Assembly: GCA_015075185.1 (NCBI GenBank)
Contig: JABTUW010000009.1
Coordinates: 16,026 to 80,025 of the forward strand
Length of the DNA: 64,000 nucleotides
Reading direction: 5' to 3'
Origin: Anaerolineales bacterium
Lineage (GTDB): Bacteria > Chloroflexota > Anaerolineae > 4572-78 > J111
In this document: piece after piece, positions 33,979-42,323 of the stretch
Layout: each line of letters begins with the position of its first letter
Position numbering within the stretch: position 1 is the first letter of the stretch
The notes under the pieces: generated by a model
Databases searched by the model: none
The model's input: only the letters and a program-made list of their open reading frames with translations
Told to the model about the DNA's origin: nothing
Made by a program: the position numbers and the translations under genes

Positions 33979-34728
33979 GTGCCTTCAAAGAAGAAAAGAC
34001 TGGATGCAACCGTTGCATTCATTCAACGGCGGTGGGGATCGGCTGCGATTAGTAAAGGCAAGCCAGTTCAACCCACTGCCGATGTTCCCCACATTCCCAC
34101 CGGCTTTACCAGTCTGGATAAAGCTCTGGTCGGAATCGGTGGCATTCCCCGCAGCCGCCTGACTGAAATTACTGCTGAAAAAACAGCCGGGATGACGACC
34201 CTGGCCCTTAAAGTTATCGCTAACGCGCAAGCCGAACGAGATATGGCCGCTTATCTTGACCTGGGAGCCATCTTTGACCCGGACTATGCCAGTCGTTGCG
34301 GCGTGAATCTAAGTAAACTCCTGCTGGTCCGTCCCCAAACCGTTCAGGAGGCCCTGGAAATTACCCACTCACTGATAGGCAGTCGGGGGGTAGGTGTTTT
34401 GATCTTTGACTCGGTCACACACCTCTTGGCTGACCCCACCAATGTTCAATTCTTGTCGGCAGCGCTGAATAAGATGCTGCCCACGCTCGCCAAATCTCCT
34501 TGTGCGCCGATTTTCCTTACATCCCTACCCACGCCCCTCGTTGATTTCACCCTGCCCCATACCACTGTCCGCCTGTTGTTTGAAAAGGAACGCTGGCTTA
34601 ACAAGGGACGCGATATTCGGGGGTATGAAGCACGGGTTAGTGTGCAAAAGAATAAGCTGGGCACAGCCGGTCGCAGCGCCAAGATCTCCATCATCTTTAA
34701 CGGCACCGTCAGAGGGGATGCGACATGA
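33979..34728 (+). CDS. imuA: ImuA-type RecA-like protein
   Basis: 249 residues from GTG with GGAGGGAGG just before. RecA-fold core: TSLDKALVGIGGIPRSRLTE, then the P-loop position reads AEKTAGMTTL, where the invariant Lys of GKT is replaced by Met, so ATP binding is doubtful. A Walker-B-like GVLIFDSVTHLL follows. ImuA supports ImuB and DnaE2 in damage-induced mutagenesis. Its stop overlaps imuB by 4 bp. It sits behind a LexA box. Confidence 0.8.
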   Translation: MPSKKKRLDATVAFIQRRWGSAAISKGKPVQPTADVPHIPTGFTSLDKALVGIGGIPRSRLTEITAEKTAGMTTLALKVIANAQAERDMAAYLDLGAIFDPDYASRCGVNLSKLLLVRPQTVQEALEITHSLIGSRGVGVLIFDSVTHLLADPTNVQFLSAALNKMLPTLAKSPCAPIFLTSLPTPLVDFTLPHTTVRLLFEKERWLNKGRDIRGYEARVSVQKNKLGTAGRSAKISIIFNGTVRGDAT

Positions 34729-35906
34729 TTGCCTGTGTCCGTATTCCTTACTTCGCCGCTGCCGTGGAACACCGAGAAGACCCGCTGCTAGCAAACCTCC
34801 CCCTGCTTATTCACGACCACGAACGGATTTGGGCCGTTTCCAGGGAAACCGCCAAGCGGCAAATCACTCCGGGGCTGCCCCTACGACAAGCGCAAGACCT
34901 TTGTCCCCAAGCTCGTCTCATCCCGACGCGGCCGATCTACTATCAGCAGATGGCCAATCGGCTTCTCGCCGTCCTGGCAAATTTTTCCGGGCTGGTCGAA
35001 TTAGAGCAAACCCAGCCGGCTCTGTTGAGTTACCTGGAGTTGGGCCGGCTGAACAATTTAGAGGAAACAGCCAAAGAGTTGGGCCGGACGATTCGCCAGC
35101 AAACTGGTCTGAATCCCGCTTTGGGCTTGGCCAGTGCCAAGTTCACTACCCAGATGGCCGCTGCCTCAACCCTACCCGGTAGGGCTTTGGTCCTCCCTCC
35201 TGAGCGTGAACTGTCTTTCCTGGCTCCCCTGCCCATCCAACACCTGCCGCTCGATGAAGGGTTAGCCCGTCGTTTTGACCAACTGGGCCTGCGGACCCTC
35301 GGCCAGCTCGCTGCTCTCCCCCTGGGCGCAACCCTGGCTCAATTTGGCGCTCGTAGTCGCTCGTTACACGAATTAGCGCGGGGGTATGACCCTCGCCCTG
35401 TTCTCAATTTTTCTCCACCTATTGAGGAACAAATCACCCGGCACTTTGAGGAGCCAATCAGTGATCGTTTGATTCTGCAAACCATCAGCCGGACTATGGC
35501 CGGTGAGTTAGCAAGCCGTCTGCAAGCCATTGGCCAAGTTGGACGACGATTTCACCTTTACCTGAAGCTGGAAGACTGCGGGGAGTGGGTCAAGGTACTC
35601 CACCTGCCCCAGCCCACCGGGGCCGCAGAACGGCTGGCCGAAATTTCTAACTCGCTGCTGGAGCGAGTCCAGGTCTACTGTGGGATTGTGGCAATGACCG
35701 TAACCATGACTGATCTAAGCACGAACTATGGCTACCAGCTTGATCTGTTCGTCCACCAAACGAGGCAGGAGAACTTTCTGCGCGATTTACTGCCCAATCT
35801 GCTGGCTCGTTTCGGCCCAAGTAGCTTTTTCCAGCCGGCCGTGATTAATCCATTGGCCTATTTACCAGAGCACCGCTTTCAGCTTCAGCCCTTTGGGTCA
35901 CTATGA
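34725..35906 (+). CDS. imuB: ImuB, Y-family-polymerase-like mutasome protein
   Basis: 393 residues. Y-family fold with RIPYFAAAVEHREDPLLANL at the start, where a true polymerase would carry catalytic Asp residues, and a helix-hairpin-helix segment (GLASAKFTTQMAAA, then FDQLGLRTLGQLAALP about 184-199). It lacks the acidic triad, as ImuB proteins do, and serves as the adaptor that brings DnaE2 to the clamp. It overlaps imuA and the next gene by 4 bp each. Confidence 0.85.
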   Translation: MIACVRIPYFAAAVEHREDPLLANLPLLIHDHERIWAVSRETAKRQITPGLPLRQAQDLCPQARLIPTRPIYYQQMANRLLAVLANFSGLVELEQTQPALLSYLELGRLNNLEETAKELGRTIRQQTGLNPALGLASAKFTTQMAAASTLPGRALVLPPERELSFLAPLPIQHLPLDEGLARRFDQLGLRTLGQLAALPLGATLAQFGARSRSLHELARGYDPRPVLNFSPPIEEQITRHFEEPISDRLILQTISRTMAGELASRLQAIGQVGRRFHLYLKLEDCGEWVKVLHLPQPTGAAERLAEISNSLLERVQVYCGIVAMTVTMTDLSTNYGYQLDLFVHQTRQENFLRDLLPNLLARFGPSSFFQPAVINPLAYLPEHRFQLQPFGSL

Positions 35907-36157
35907 CCAATCTATGGCCGGAAGGAGAACCCATCCAGGTAGTCAGCGATAATCTGGCTACGCCCCAAGTCTTCACCTGGCAGGAACGAGTTCACGGCGT
36001 CCAGCAGATCGCCAAACGCTGGCGGGAAGATCAGGGCTGGTGGCAGCGGCGGATCTGGCGCGAATATTTCAAACTCTCTACCCACACCGGCCTGCTGGTC
36101 ATTATCTACCACGACCTGCTCACCGGGCAGTGGTATTTACAGCGTTTGTATGATTGA
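35903..36157 (+). CDS. DUF6504-like mutasome-associated protein
   Basis: 84 residues with the pattern F-x-W ... HGVQQIAKRWREDQGWWQRR, IWREYFKLSTHTGLLVIIYH and a WYLQRLYD end. This small Trp-rich unit is often found after imuB or fused to it; here it is a separate gene overlapping imuB's stop by 4 bp (ATGA). The role is unknown, probably structural within the mutasome. Confidence 0.7.
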   Translation: MTNLWPEGEPIQVVSDNLATPQVFTWQERVHGVQQIAKRWREDQGWWQRRIWREYFKLSTHTGLLVIIYHDLLTGQWYLQRLYD

Positions 36158-36159
36158 TA

Positions 36160-36231
36160 GGGAGTATGGAGTAGGAAGTAGGGAGTAGCGGAGGTTCCTT
36201 ACTTCTTACTCCCTACTCCTTACTCCCCTAT
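36160..36231. repeat. GGAGTA-type heptamer repeat forming a hairpin
   Basis: Runs of GGGAGTATGGAGTAGGAAGT on one side and ACTTCTTACTCCCTACTCCT on the other make an imperfect hairpin between the DUF6504 gene and dnaE2. The same kind of run is at 59764-59800, before cas1. Confidence 0.6.
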
Positions 36232-36233
36232 TT

Positions 36234-39200
36234 ATGGATTACATCGAACTGCACTGCCACTCTTACTACAGCCTGCTGGATGGCGCGTCATCGCCTGAAA
36301 CCTTGGTTGCCCGTGCAGTTGAACTGGAGATGCCGGCCCTGGCCTTGACGGACCACGATGCGGTTTATGGCGTGGTTCACTTTGCTCAGGCGGCTCAGGC
36401 TACCGGGATTCATCCTATCTTTGGGACGGAACTGACTTTAGCTAATGGTTACCATTTGACCTTGCTAGTGGAGAATGAGGCCGGTTGGCAAAACTTATGC
36501 GGCTTGATTAGCCAAGCCCGACATAATGCACCCAAAGGCGAGGCATCGCTTCCCCCAGAAGTCCTCATAGGGCGAACGGATGGCCTTATCGCCTTATCCG
36601 GTTGTCGGCATGGTGAAATTGCCAAGGCCCTGTTGAATAAGGATCGGAAGACAGCTTTAGAGATAGCTTGCCGTTATCGAAATCTATTCGGAATTGGTAA
36701 CTTCTGGATTGAACTGCAACACCATCTTGCACCGGAGGACACTCCTCTGATAGATGAGTTGGTCGAATTGGCCGATTACCTGGGGGTGGGTTATGTAGCG
36801 ACCAATAACGTCCACTATACCCATCGAGCCGACTCACGCTTGCAGGATGTGCTGGTCTGTATTCGGCATCAAGTTCGGCTAACTGAGGCTGGCCCGCTCT
36901 TGCGACGCAACTCTGAATTTTACCTAAAATCATCCAGTCAGTTACGCCCTCTGTTTGCCCACTATCCCTTGGCTCTGACCAATACCTTGCGCCTCGCGGA
37001 ACGCTGCCACTTTTCCTTGCAGTATGGCCTCCAAGATTTACCCCGTTTCCCCACCCCGGCGAATCTAACAGCGACAGAATATTTGTGCCAACTCTGTGAG
37101 GCAGTCTTGCCTCAACGTTATCCTGGTGCGATTCCTCAAGCAACTGAACAGCTTGCCCACGAATTAAGTGTGCTCGAGCAAGCCGGTCTCTCGAACTACT
37201 TCCTGATTGTCTGGGACATTGTACGCTTCGCCTGCGAGCGCAGGATTCGCTGCCAAGGACGCGGTTCGGCGGCTAATTCAATTGTGGCCTATCTACTGAA
37301 CATCAGCCCGATTGATCCCCTGGAACATCATTTAGTCTTTGAACGCTTTTTGTCGGCTGAGCGAGCCATCACCCCGGATATTGACCTGGACTTCGAGGCC
37401 ATGGATCGCCGCGAGGAGGTTATTCAGTACCTTTACGGGCGGTACGGCCTAGACCATGCGGCGATGGCCTGCACTTTTGTGACCTTTCAAAAGCGCAGCG
37501 CCTTGCGAGATATTGGCAAAGTTTTGGGGCTGTCAGAGTCAGTCTTAAAACGAGCCGCCGATCAGCTTGCCGGATTAGAACTCTCTACTGAGGCACAGAG
37601 CGAGGTCGGGGTATTAAAGATGCTGCTCGACCTGTGTCAGCAAATTCATGGCTACCCACGTCACTTGGGGATTCATAATGGGGGAATGGTTATTACTGGC
37701 CCACCCTTGACCACCCGCCTTCCAACCGAGCCGGCGACAATGGCGGATCGCTTCGTGGTCCAGTGGGACAAGGAGAGCCTGGAAACGGCGGGGATGGTCA
37801 AAATTGACCTGTTGGGCTTGCGGATGCTGTCGGCCATAGCCGAGACGGTGAAGCTCGTCGAAAAGAGAACCGGGACAGCGCCGGATCTGGATAGGCTTTG
37901 TTTTACGGACCCGGCCGTGTATGAGATGATAGCTAATGCCGATACGCTGGGAGTATTCCAGGTGGAATCTCGCGCCCAGGCCCAGATGTTGCCCCGACTA
38001 CGACCGGACTGCTTTAATGATCTGATTGTCGCTATTTCCCTCATTCGCCCTGGCCCGATTCAGGGAAATATGGTTCATCCTTATCTCCGCCGCCGTACTG
38101 GTTTGGAGCCAGTTACTTACCTGCATCCCCGTTTGGAAGCAGCCTTGAATGATACGCTTGGAGTCATCTTGTTTCAGGAGCAGGTGCTCAAGGTTGCGCG
38201 GGATTTGGCCGGTTTCACTGCCGGGCAGGGGGAACAACTGCGCCGGGCTTTAGGAGCCAAGCAAGCTGAAATAGAAATTCAGCGATTTCGGGAGGCATTT
38301 TTAAGAGGTACTGAGGCAAACGGCGTGCCGTTAGCGGTGGCCGAAAGGGTCTTTGAGCAGCTCCGCGCCTTTGGCGGCTATGCCTTTGCCAAAAGCCACG
38401 CGGCGGCATTTGCTGTCCTAGTCTACCAATCAGCCTGGTTGAAGCATTACTATCCGGCAGAATTCCTGGCGGCACTTCTCAACAATCAGCCGATGGGCTT
38501 CTGGAACCCAGCCGTTTTAGTCGGCGATGCCCAACGACGGGGCTTGAAAGTGCTGCCGGTAGACCTTGAACACAGTCAGAGCCGTTGTACTGTTGAACAG
38601 GGGAGTATCCGGCTAGGTTTCAATTATGTGGCCGGATTCGGGGAAACAGCTATCGCTCGGCTTGAAGAGGCTCGCCAGACCCACCCCTTTACCGATCTGG
38701 CCGACTTTTGCCGGCGTACTCACCTCCCTCGCCGGATAGTAGAGAAACTGATCCTGGTGGGGGCAATGGACCGATGGGGCATCTCGCGCCGTACACTGCT
38801 GTGGGAATTAGGGCAGCTACGGTATCAAGAAGAGGAACTGGAGTTAATTTTCCCCCAGGAAAATATCCCGTTACCATCCCTCCTGCGGGAGGAAAAATTT
38901 CTGGCCGAAGTTGAGATATTGGGTTTATCAACCGATGAACACGTAATGGCCCACTATCGAGACTGGTTGAGCCAACAGGGTATTTTGAGCATTCAGGAGT
39001 TAGCCACTTGTCCGGCAGAAAGTCGAGTACGGGTAGCAGGCTTGTTAGTGGTTCACCAGAGTCCGCCAACGGCAAAAGGTTTTCATTTCCTCACTTTGGA
39101 GGACGAAACCGGCTTGCTAGATGTCATCGTTCGGCCGCAGATTTATGCTCATTACCGGCGATTACTACACACAAGTTACCCATTGATTGTTGAGGGGACA

Positions 39201-39272
39201 GTACAAAGGGAAATTGGAGTGGTCAACCTGTTGGCGGTGCGAGTAGTGGTGCTTGCTCAACAGTTCAAGTGA
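36234..39272 (+). CDS. dnaE2: error-prone DNA polymerase DnaE2
   Basis: 1012 residues, usual length for DnaE2. N-terminal PHP domain (YIELHCHSYYSLLDGASSPE, then LALTDHDAVYGVVHF). C-family palm with catalytic Asps in ITPDIDLDFEAMDRREEVIQ (about 379-398) and a further conserved IDLLGLRML. C-terminal OB fold (SRVRVAGLLVVHQSPPTAKG, FLTLEDETGLLDVIVRP). It works with ImuA and ImuB for translesion synthesis after DNA damage. It lies 76 bp after the DUF6504 gene, separated by a repeat hairpin, probably in the same LexA-controlled transcript. Confidence 0.95.
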   Translation: MDYIELHCHSYYSLLDGASSPETLVARAVELEMPALALTDHDAVYGVVHFAQAAQATGIHPIFGTELTLANGYHLTLLVENEAGWQNLCGLISQARHNAPKGEASLPPEVLIGRTDGLIALSGCRHGEIAKALLNKDRKTALEIACRYRNLFGIGNFWIELQHHLAPEDTPLIDELVELADYLGVGYVATNNVHYTHRADSRLQDVLVCIRHQVRLTEAGPLLRRNSEFYLKSSSQLRPLFAHYPLALTNTLRLAERCHFSLQYGLQDLPRFPTPANLTATEYLCQLCEAVLPQRYPGAIPQATEQLAHELSVLEQAGLSNYFLIVWDIVRFACERRIRCQGRGSAANSIVAYLLNISPIDPLEHHLVFERFLSAERAITPDIDLDFEAMDRREEVIQYLYGRYGLDHAAMACTFVTFQKRSALRDIGKVLGLSESVLKRAADQLAGLELSTEAQSEVGVLKMLLDLCQQIHGYPRHLGIHNGGMVITGPPLTTRLPTEPATMADRFVVQWDKESLETAGMVKIDLLGLRMLSAIAETVKLVEKRTGTAPDLDRLCFTDPAVYEMIANADTLGVFQVESRAQAQMLPRLRPDCFNDLIVAISLIRPGPIQGNMVHPYLRRRTGLEPVTYLHPRLEAALNDTLGVILFQEQVLKVARDLAGFTAGQGEQLRRALGAKQAEIEIQRFREAFLRGTEANGVPLAVAERVFEQLRAFGGYAFAKSHAAAFAVLVYQSAWLKHYYPAEFLAALLNNQPMGFWNPAVLVGDAQRRGLKVLPVDLEHSQSRCTVEQGSIRLGFNYVAGFGETAIARLEEARQTHPFTDLADFCRRTHLPRRIVEKLILVGAMDRWGISRRTLLWELGQLRYQEEELELIFPQENIPLPSLLREEKFLAEVEILGLSTDEHVMAHYRDWLSQQGILSIQELATCPAESRVRVAGLLVVHQSPPTAKGFHFLTLEDETGLLDVIVRPQIYAHYRRLLHTSYPLIVEGTVQREIGVVNLLAVRVVVLAQQFK

Positions 39273-39857
39273 CTAATAGGCTATTTTTTGATGACTAATG
39301 TCACTGTGCCAAGCCACCCTTCTGTGATATTATCCCCATTGCAAGGGTGTTCTCTAACAGGGCACCTGAAAATTTCACTCTCTTTTTCTCCGACCAGGCA
39401 TTTAGCAACACCATCATAATAGAGCTGGATTACTTCTCACTCGACTGCTTTACCCCCGTTTTTCTTCTCTACGACTCGATAATTGGCAACCCTTGTATCA
39501 TCATTGGGCATCTCACTGGCGAGGGGCCCAATTTTGTTTTTGACTTCCGACCTGCTGTGAGGATTTGCTCTAAGCCCCGACTTAGGCTCAGTCGCCCAGT
39601 CTCCCGCAGGAGATCATTGATCTAATCAGTGTAAAACTTTTCAATTTATAGAGGTTGCCAATCCGAGCAATGTTGTGATAAGATTTACGAAGAAGCTTTT
39701 TTAGGCTTCAAAAGTATTTTAACCAGGCAGCGTCGCCTTGTTGAGTTTTGATGAACGATTATCAAAAAGGCGTCGCCTGTTCATACAAGGTGGCGCTTTT
39801 TTATATGCCTTATCGGAGAACTGCCTCCTGGTTATTTTTATCTCTTCTGATTTTCTA
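39273..39857. terminator. 585-bp intergenic stretch with hairpins
   Basis: No convincing gene. A CTCCCGCAGGAGAT hairpin near 39600 also occurs near 33834. GGCGTCGCCT, loop, AGGTGGCGC and TTTTTTAT (about 39767-39803) is terminator-like on the plus strand, and a related GGCAGCGTCGCCTTG lies just before it. Low-complexity, AT-rich sequence fills the rest. Confidence 0.45.
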
Positions 39858-41063
39858 TTATGACGGGGTGGGATCGGTCTCGGCGTTGAATGGGCCACAG
39901 TCTGCAAGTGACAGAACTTGGCCAACAGCATGCGGCCCCTTGGTAAATTGGGAGGCGACAATAACAGCTCGATCAAGATGAGGATAATAGATAGCCACGT
40001 ACTGGGCAGAACGATAAAATAGGGTCAAGCCGGTGTAAAGCCAATTGGGCAGTTTGCCATCGAGAATAACCCCCTGAGTTTGAGACGAAGAAGGCAAGGG
40101 AAGGGCTAATTCTGGCTGGTAAACCAAATAATCTTCCAATAAGTCCAATTTCAGGTGGAGGCAGTTTTCGTTCTCTTCTGCCTTTACGTTTATAGGTAGA
40201 GTATCGGAGCGATTTTTAGAGAACCTAACCGGCTCAACCCAACCTCGCCGGGCATCAAATTGAAAAAAGGTGTTGGGATAAATATAGCTTGCTACAGCCG
40301 CATAAAGCCAAGCTGGCCCAATGCCGTACAAAGCCAATGAGGTATCTGGTGGTAAATATTCAAACACTGCTGGTAGGTCTTGTGGCTGCCAGGTTAGGCC
40401 AGACCGAGTTGGGTTGATTCGCCTGTACAGCCGAGGAATATCTACTACTAAATCTGTTGGAGCTTGCTCCTGATGAATTGTCAGCAACTCATCGTAGTCG
40501 TATCTAAATAGAGCCTGAACCCGAGCTAACAGAGCTTCAAAAATCGGCCCCGTGGCCCTTTGACCCCTGTTGAGATTACTGATAACGCCGGTTAAGATGG
40601 GTTGATCGGCCTCCAAAATTGAGCCACCTTCCAATTTCGAGGTGAGCAAAGCCAGGACAGGAATGTTGTATTTTGCGGTCAATTCTTGCCATAACGCTTG
40701 TGACTCGGCGTCTTTGACTAACAGGATAGCATGGGTGCATTGATCAAAAAGGGTTTCCTGCCAGGGTTCAGGCTTTCCTCCAACATCAACCAGGAAGGGA
40801 AGAGGACGATAAGCAATATCACGACACATCCGTTCGATCCAGGTAGGGGTGTGTTTGCCCTTACGCCGCAAAGTCTGAGCCAATTCAGGTTGCGCCAGTT
40901 GAGACCAGTCTCCTTCACCATCGGGAGCAGCCCGCAAAAGGTAACATTGAACTCCATTTTCTCGGAGCGCTTCCTTTAAGCTGTAAGCCAGGACTGATTT
41001 GCCTGCGTGGGGAGGTCCCCCCAGCAGAATCGCAGGGAAGCGGCTGGTTGTTTTGTTCGTCAT
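39858..41063 (-). CDS. csx3: P-loop ATPase fused to a Csx3-type domain
   Basis: 401 residues. N-terminal nucleotide-binding domain with Walker A GGPPHAGKS (15-23). The C-terminal 100 residues match Csx3/Crn3: GVILDGKLPNWLYTGLTLFY, then QYVAIYYPHLDRAVIVASQ. Csx3 degrades cyclic tetra-adenylate in type III CRISPR defence. By alignment from memory with the Archaeoglobus protein, the catalytic H60 and D69 positions read Arg and Tyr here, so ring cleavage may be lost. The gene is divergent from a CARF-HTH regulator with a 35-bp gap, and both precede the csm operon. Confidence 0.8.
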   Translation of the reverse strand: MTNKTTSRFPAILLGGPPHAGKSVLAYSLKEALRENGVQCYLLRAAPDGEGDWSQLAQPELAQTLRRKGKHTPTWIERMCRDIAYRPLPFLVDVGGKPEPWQETLFDQCTHAILLVKDAESQALWQELTAKYNIPVLALLTSKLEGGSILEADQPILTGVISNLNRGQRATGPIFEALLARVQALFRYDYDELLTIHQEQAPTDLVVDIPRLYRRINPTRSGLTWQPQDLPAVFEYLPPDTSLALYGIGPAWLYAAVASYIYPNTFFQFDARRGWVEPVRFSKNRSDTLPINVKAEENENCLHLKLDLLEDYLVYQPELALPLPSSSQTQGVILDGKLPNWLYTGLTLFYRSAQYVAIYYPHLDRAVIVASQFTKGPHAVGQVLSLADCGPFNAETDPTPS

Positions 41064-41098
41064 AAGAACCTACCTATTCTAAAGAAAGCGGCCATGTC

Positions 41099-41962
41099 AT
41101 GAATCAAGAACAGGGCAGCATTATGATTGCCACCTTGGGTGGGCAACCCCAGTTAATTACGTTTGCTCTGGATGCCCTCCTGGCTCAGGGCGAAACCATC
41201 CGTGAGGTTATCGTGCTTTACCTCTCAGCCGAAGGTAGCCGGGTCAATCGGGCCTTGGCGAAGTTAACGACCGAGTTTATTAACGATTCTTATGCAGGTC
41301 GGCCCTGCCGTTTACGCCCAATACCCATTCGAGATGGGTTGGCCCGCCTCCCGGATATTCAGAATGAAGATAACGCTAACGCCACCTGGGAAATGCTGCG
41401 CGATTTGATTGTTACCCTAAAAAACGAGCGCCATACCTTGCACGTCTGTGTGAGTGGCGGACGCCGGATGATGGCTTTGGTCATGGTCTCGGTGGCGCTA
41501 TTACATTTTAGCTACCGCGATAAGTTGTGGCACATCTACACCCCTGACCCCTTTCTGGCCCAAGCACGGGAGGGAGCAATTATGCACGCGCGGCCAGAAG
41601 ATGGAGTTCGACTGGTTCAAGTACCATTGGCGCCTTTAGGCCAACATTTTCCTGCTTTACGCGAACTCATCCAGGCAACACCTGTCAATATGAAGAGCCA
41701 ATTTGGCTGGTTGGACGAGACAGAACGCCAACGCTGTCAAATTGTCGTTTCTCAATTGACTCCCCGCGAATTAGAAGCCCTCAAAGCTTTTGCGGCGGGC
41801 CGCTCACCGCAAGCTGTGGCCGACGAGATGAACATCGGTTTAAATACCGTCAACACTTATAAGAAGAAGATTTTCGAGCTGTGCCGGAGTACCTGGCCGG
41901 ACCAGAAAACCATCCGTTATTACCACTTGCGGGAGTGGTTTGGTCCCTTTTTCGAGAAGTAA
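41099..41962 (+). CDS. CARF-domain protein with C-terminal LuxR-type HTH
   Basis: 287 residues. N-terminal CARF domain of the NE0113-like group: IMIATLGGQPQLITFALDAL (about 8-27), then HVCVSGGRRMMALVMVSVAL (about 118-137), the two ligand-binding loops for cyclic oligoadenylate. The C-terminal 65 residues are a GerE/LuxR helix-turn-helix: LTPRELEALKAFAAGRSPQA, VADEMNIGLNTVNTYKKKIF. This would be a transcription factor switched by the second messenger that Cas10 makes. Likely targets are the divergent csx3 gene and the csm operon; palindromes in 42028-42070 are candidates for its operator. Confidence 0.8.
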   Translation: MNQEQGSIMIATLGGQPQLITFALDALLAQGETIREVIVLYLSAEGSRVNRALAKLTTEFINDSYAGRPCRLRPIPIRDGLARLPDIQNEDNANATWEMLRDLIVTLKNERHTLHVCVSGGRRMMALVMVSVALLHFSYRDKLWHIYTPDPFLAQAREGAIMHARPEDGVRLVQVPLAPLGQHFPALRELIQATPVNMKSQFGWLDETERQRCQIVVSQLTPRELEALKAFAAGRSPQAVADEMNIGLNTVNTYKKKIFELCRSTWPDQKTIRYYHLREWFGPFFEK

Positions 41963-42323
41963 GGCAGGATGTGAGAATTTACCCCCGCCCCTCCTTTGGG
42001 GAGTATACCATATTCACTCTGCCGGGACATCACCAAAAATGGTGAGAAAGTTCACCCATGTATGGTGATGCTTTTTGGTAGAGAATGAAGTAAACTGCAT
42101 AAGGGGTCAAGCCAATATTTCTTGCCTGAACTTCCTTAACCTCACCTTCATCTTCTCACTACACCCGACAATTATTGCAGAGCGAATAATATTGCAATCA
42201 AATTGAAAGGTTTCTGGCCGAATTTGGTGCTATACTGGAGTTATCATTTATCAGCGGCTGCCCAGGCAGTCACGACAAAAGCAAATCCCTCTCAAAAATT
42301 GATACCCCAACGAAGGAGAGACT
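41963..42323. promoter_or_regulatory. csm operon upstream region with TCACC/GGTGA palindromes
   Basis: 361 bp without a gene. ATCACC-AAAAAT-GGTGAG (42029-42046) and TTCACCCATGTATGGTGATG (42051-42070) are two adjacent palindromes sharing TCACC/GGTGA half-sites. A -10-like TATACT lies at 42233-42238. The palindromes are well placed to bind a dimeric regulator such as the CARF-LuxR-HTH protein. Confidence 0.45.

Noticed and set aside
39347..39625. 92-codon plus-strand frame after dnaE2
   Set aside because: Low-complexity, hydrophobic-basic mix with no ribosome site or recognisable domain.
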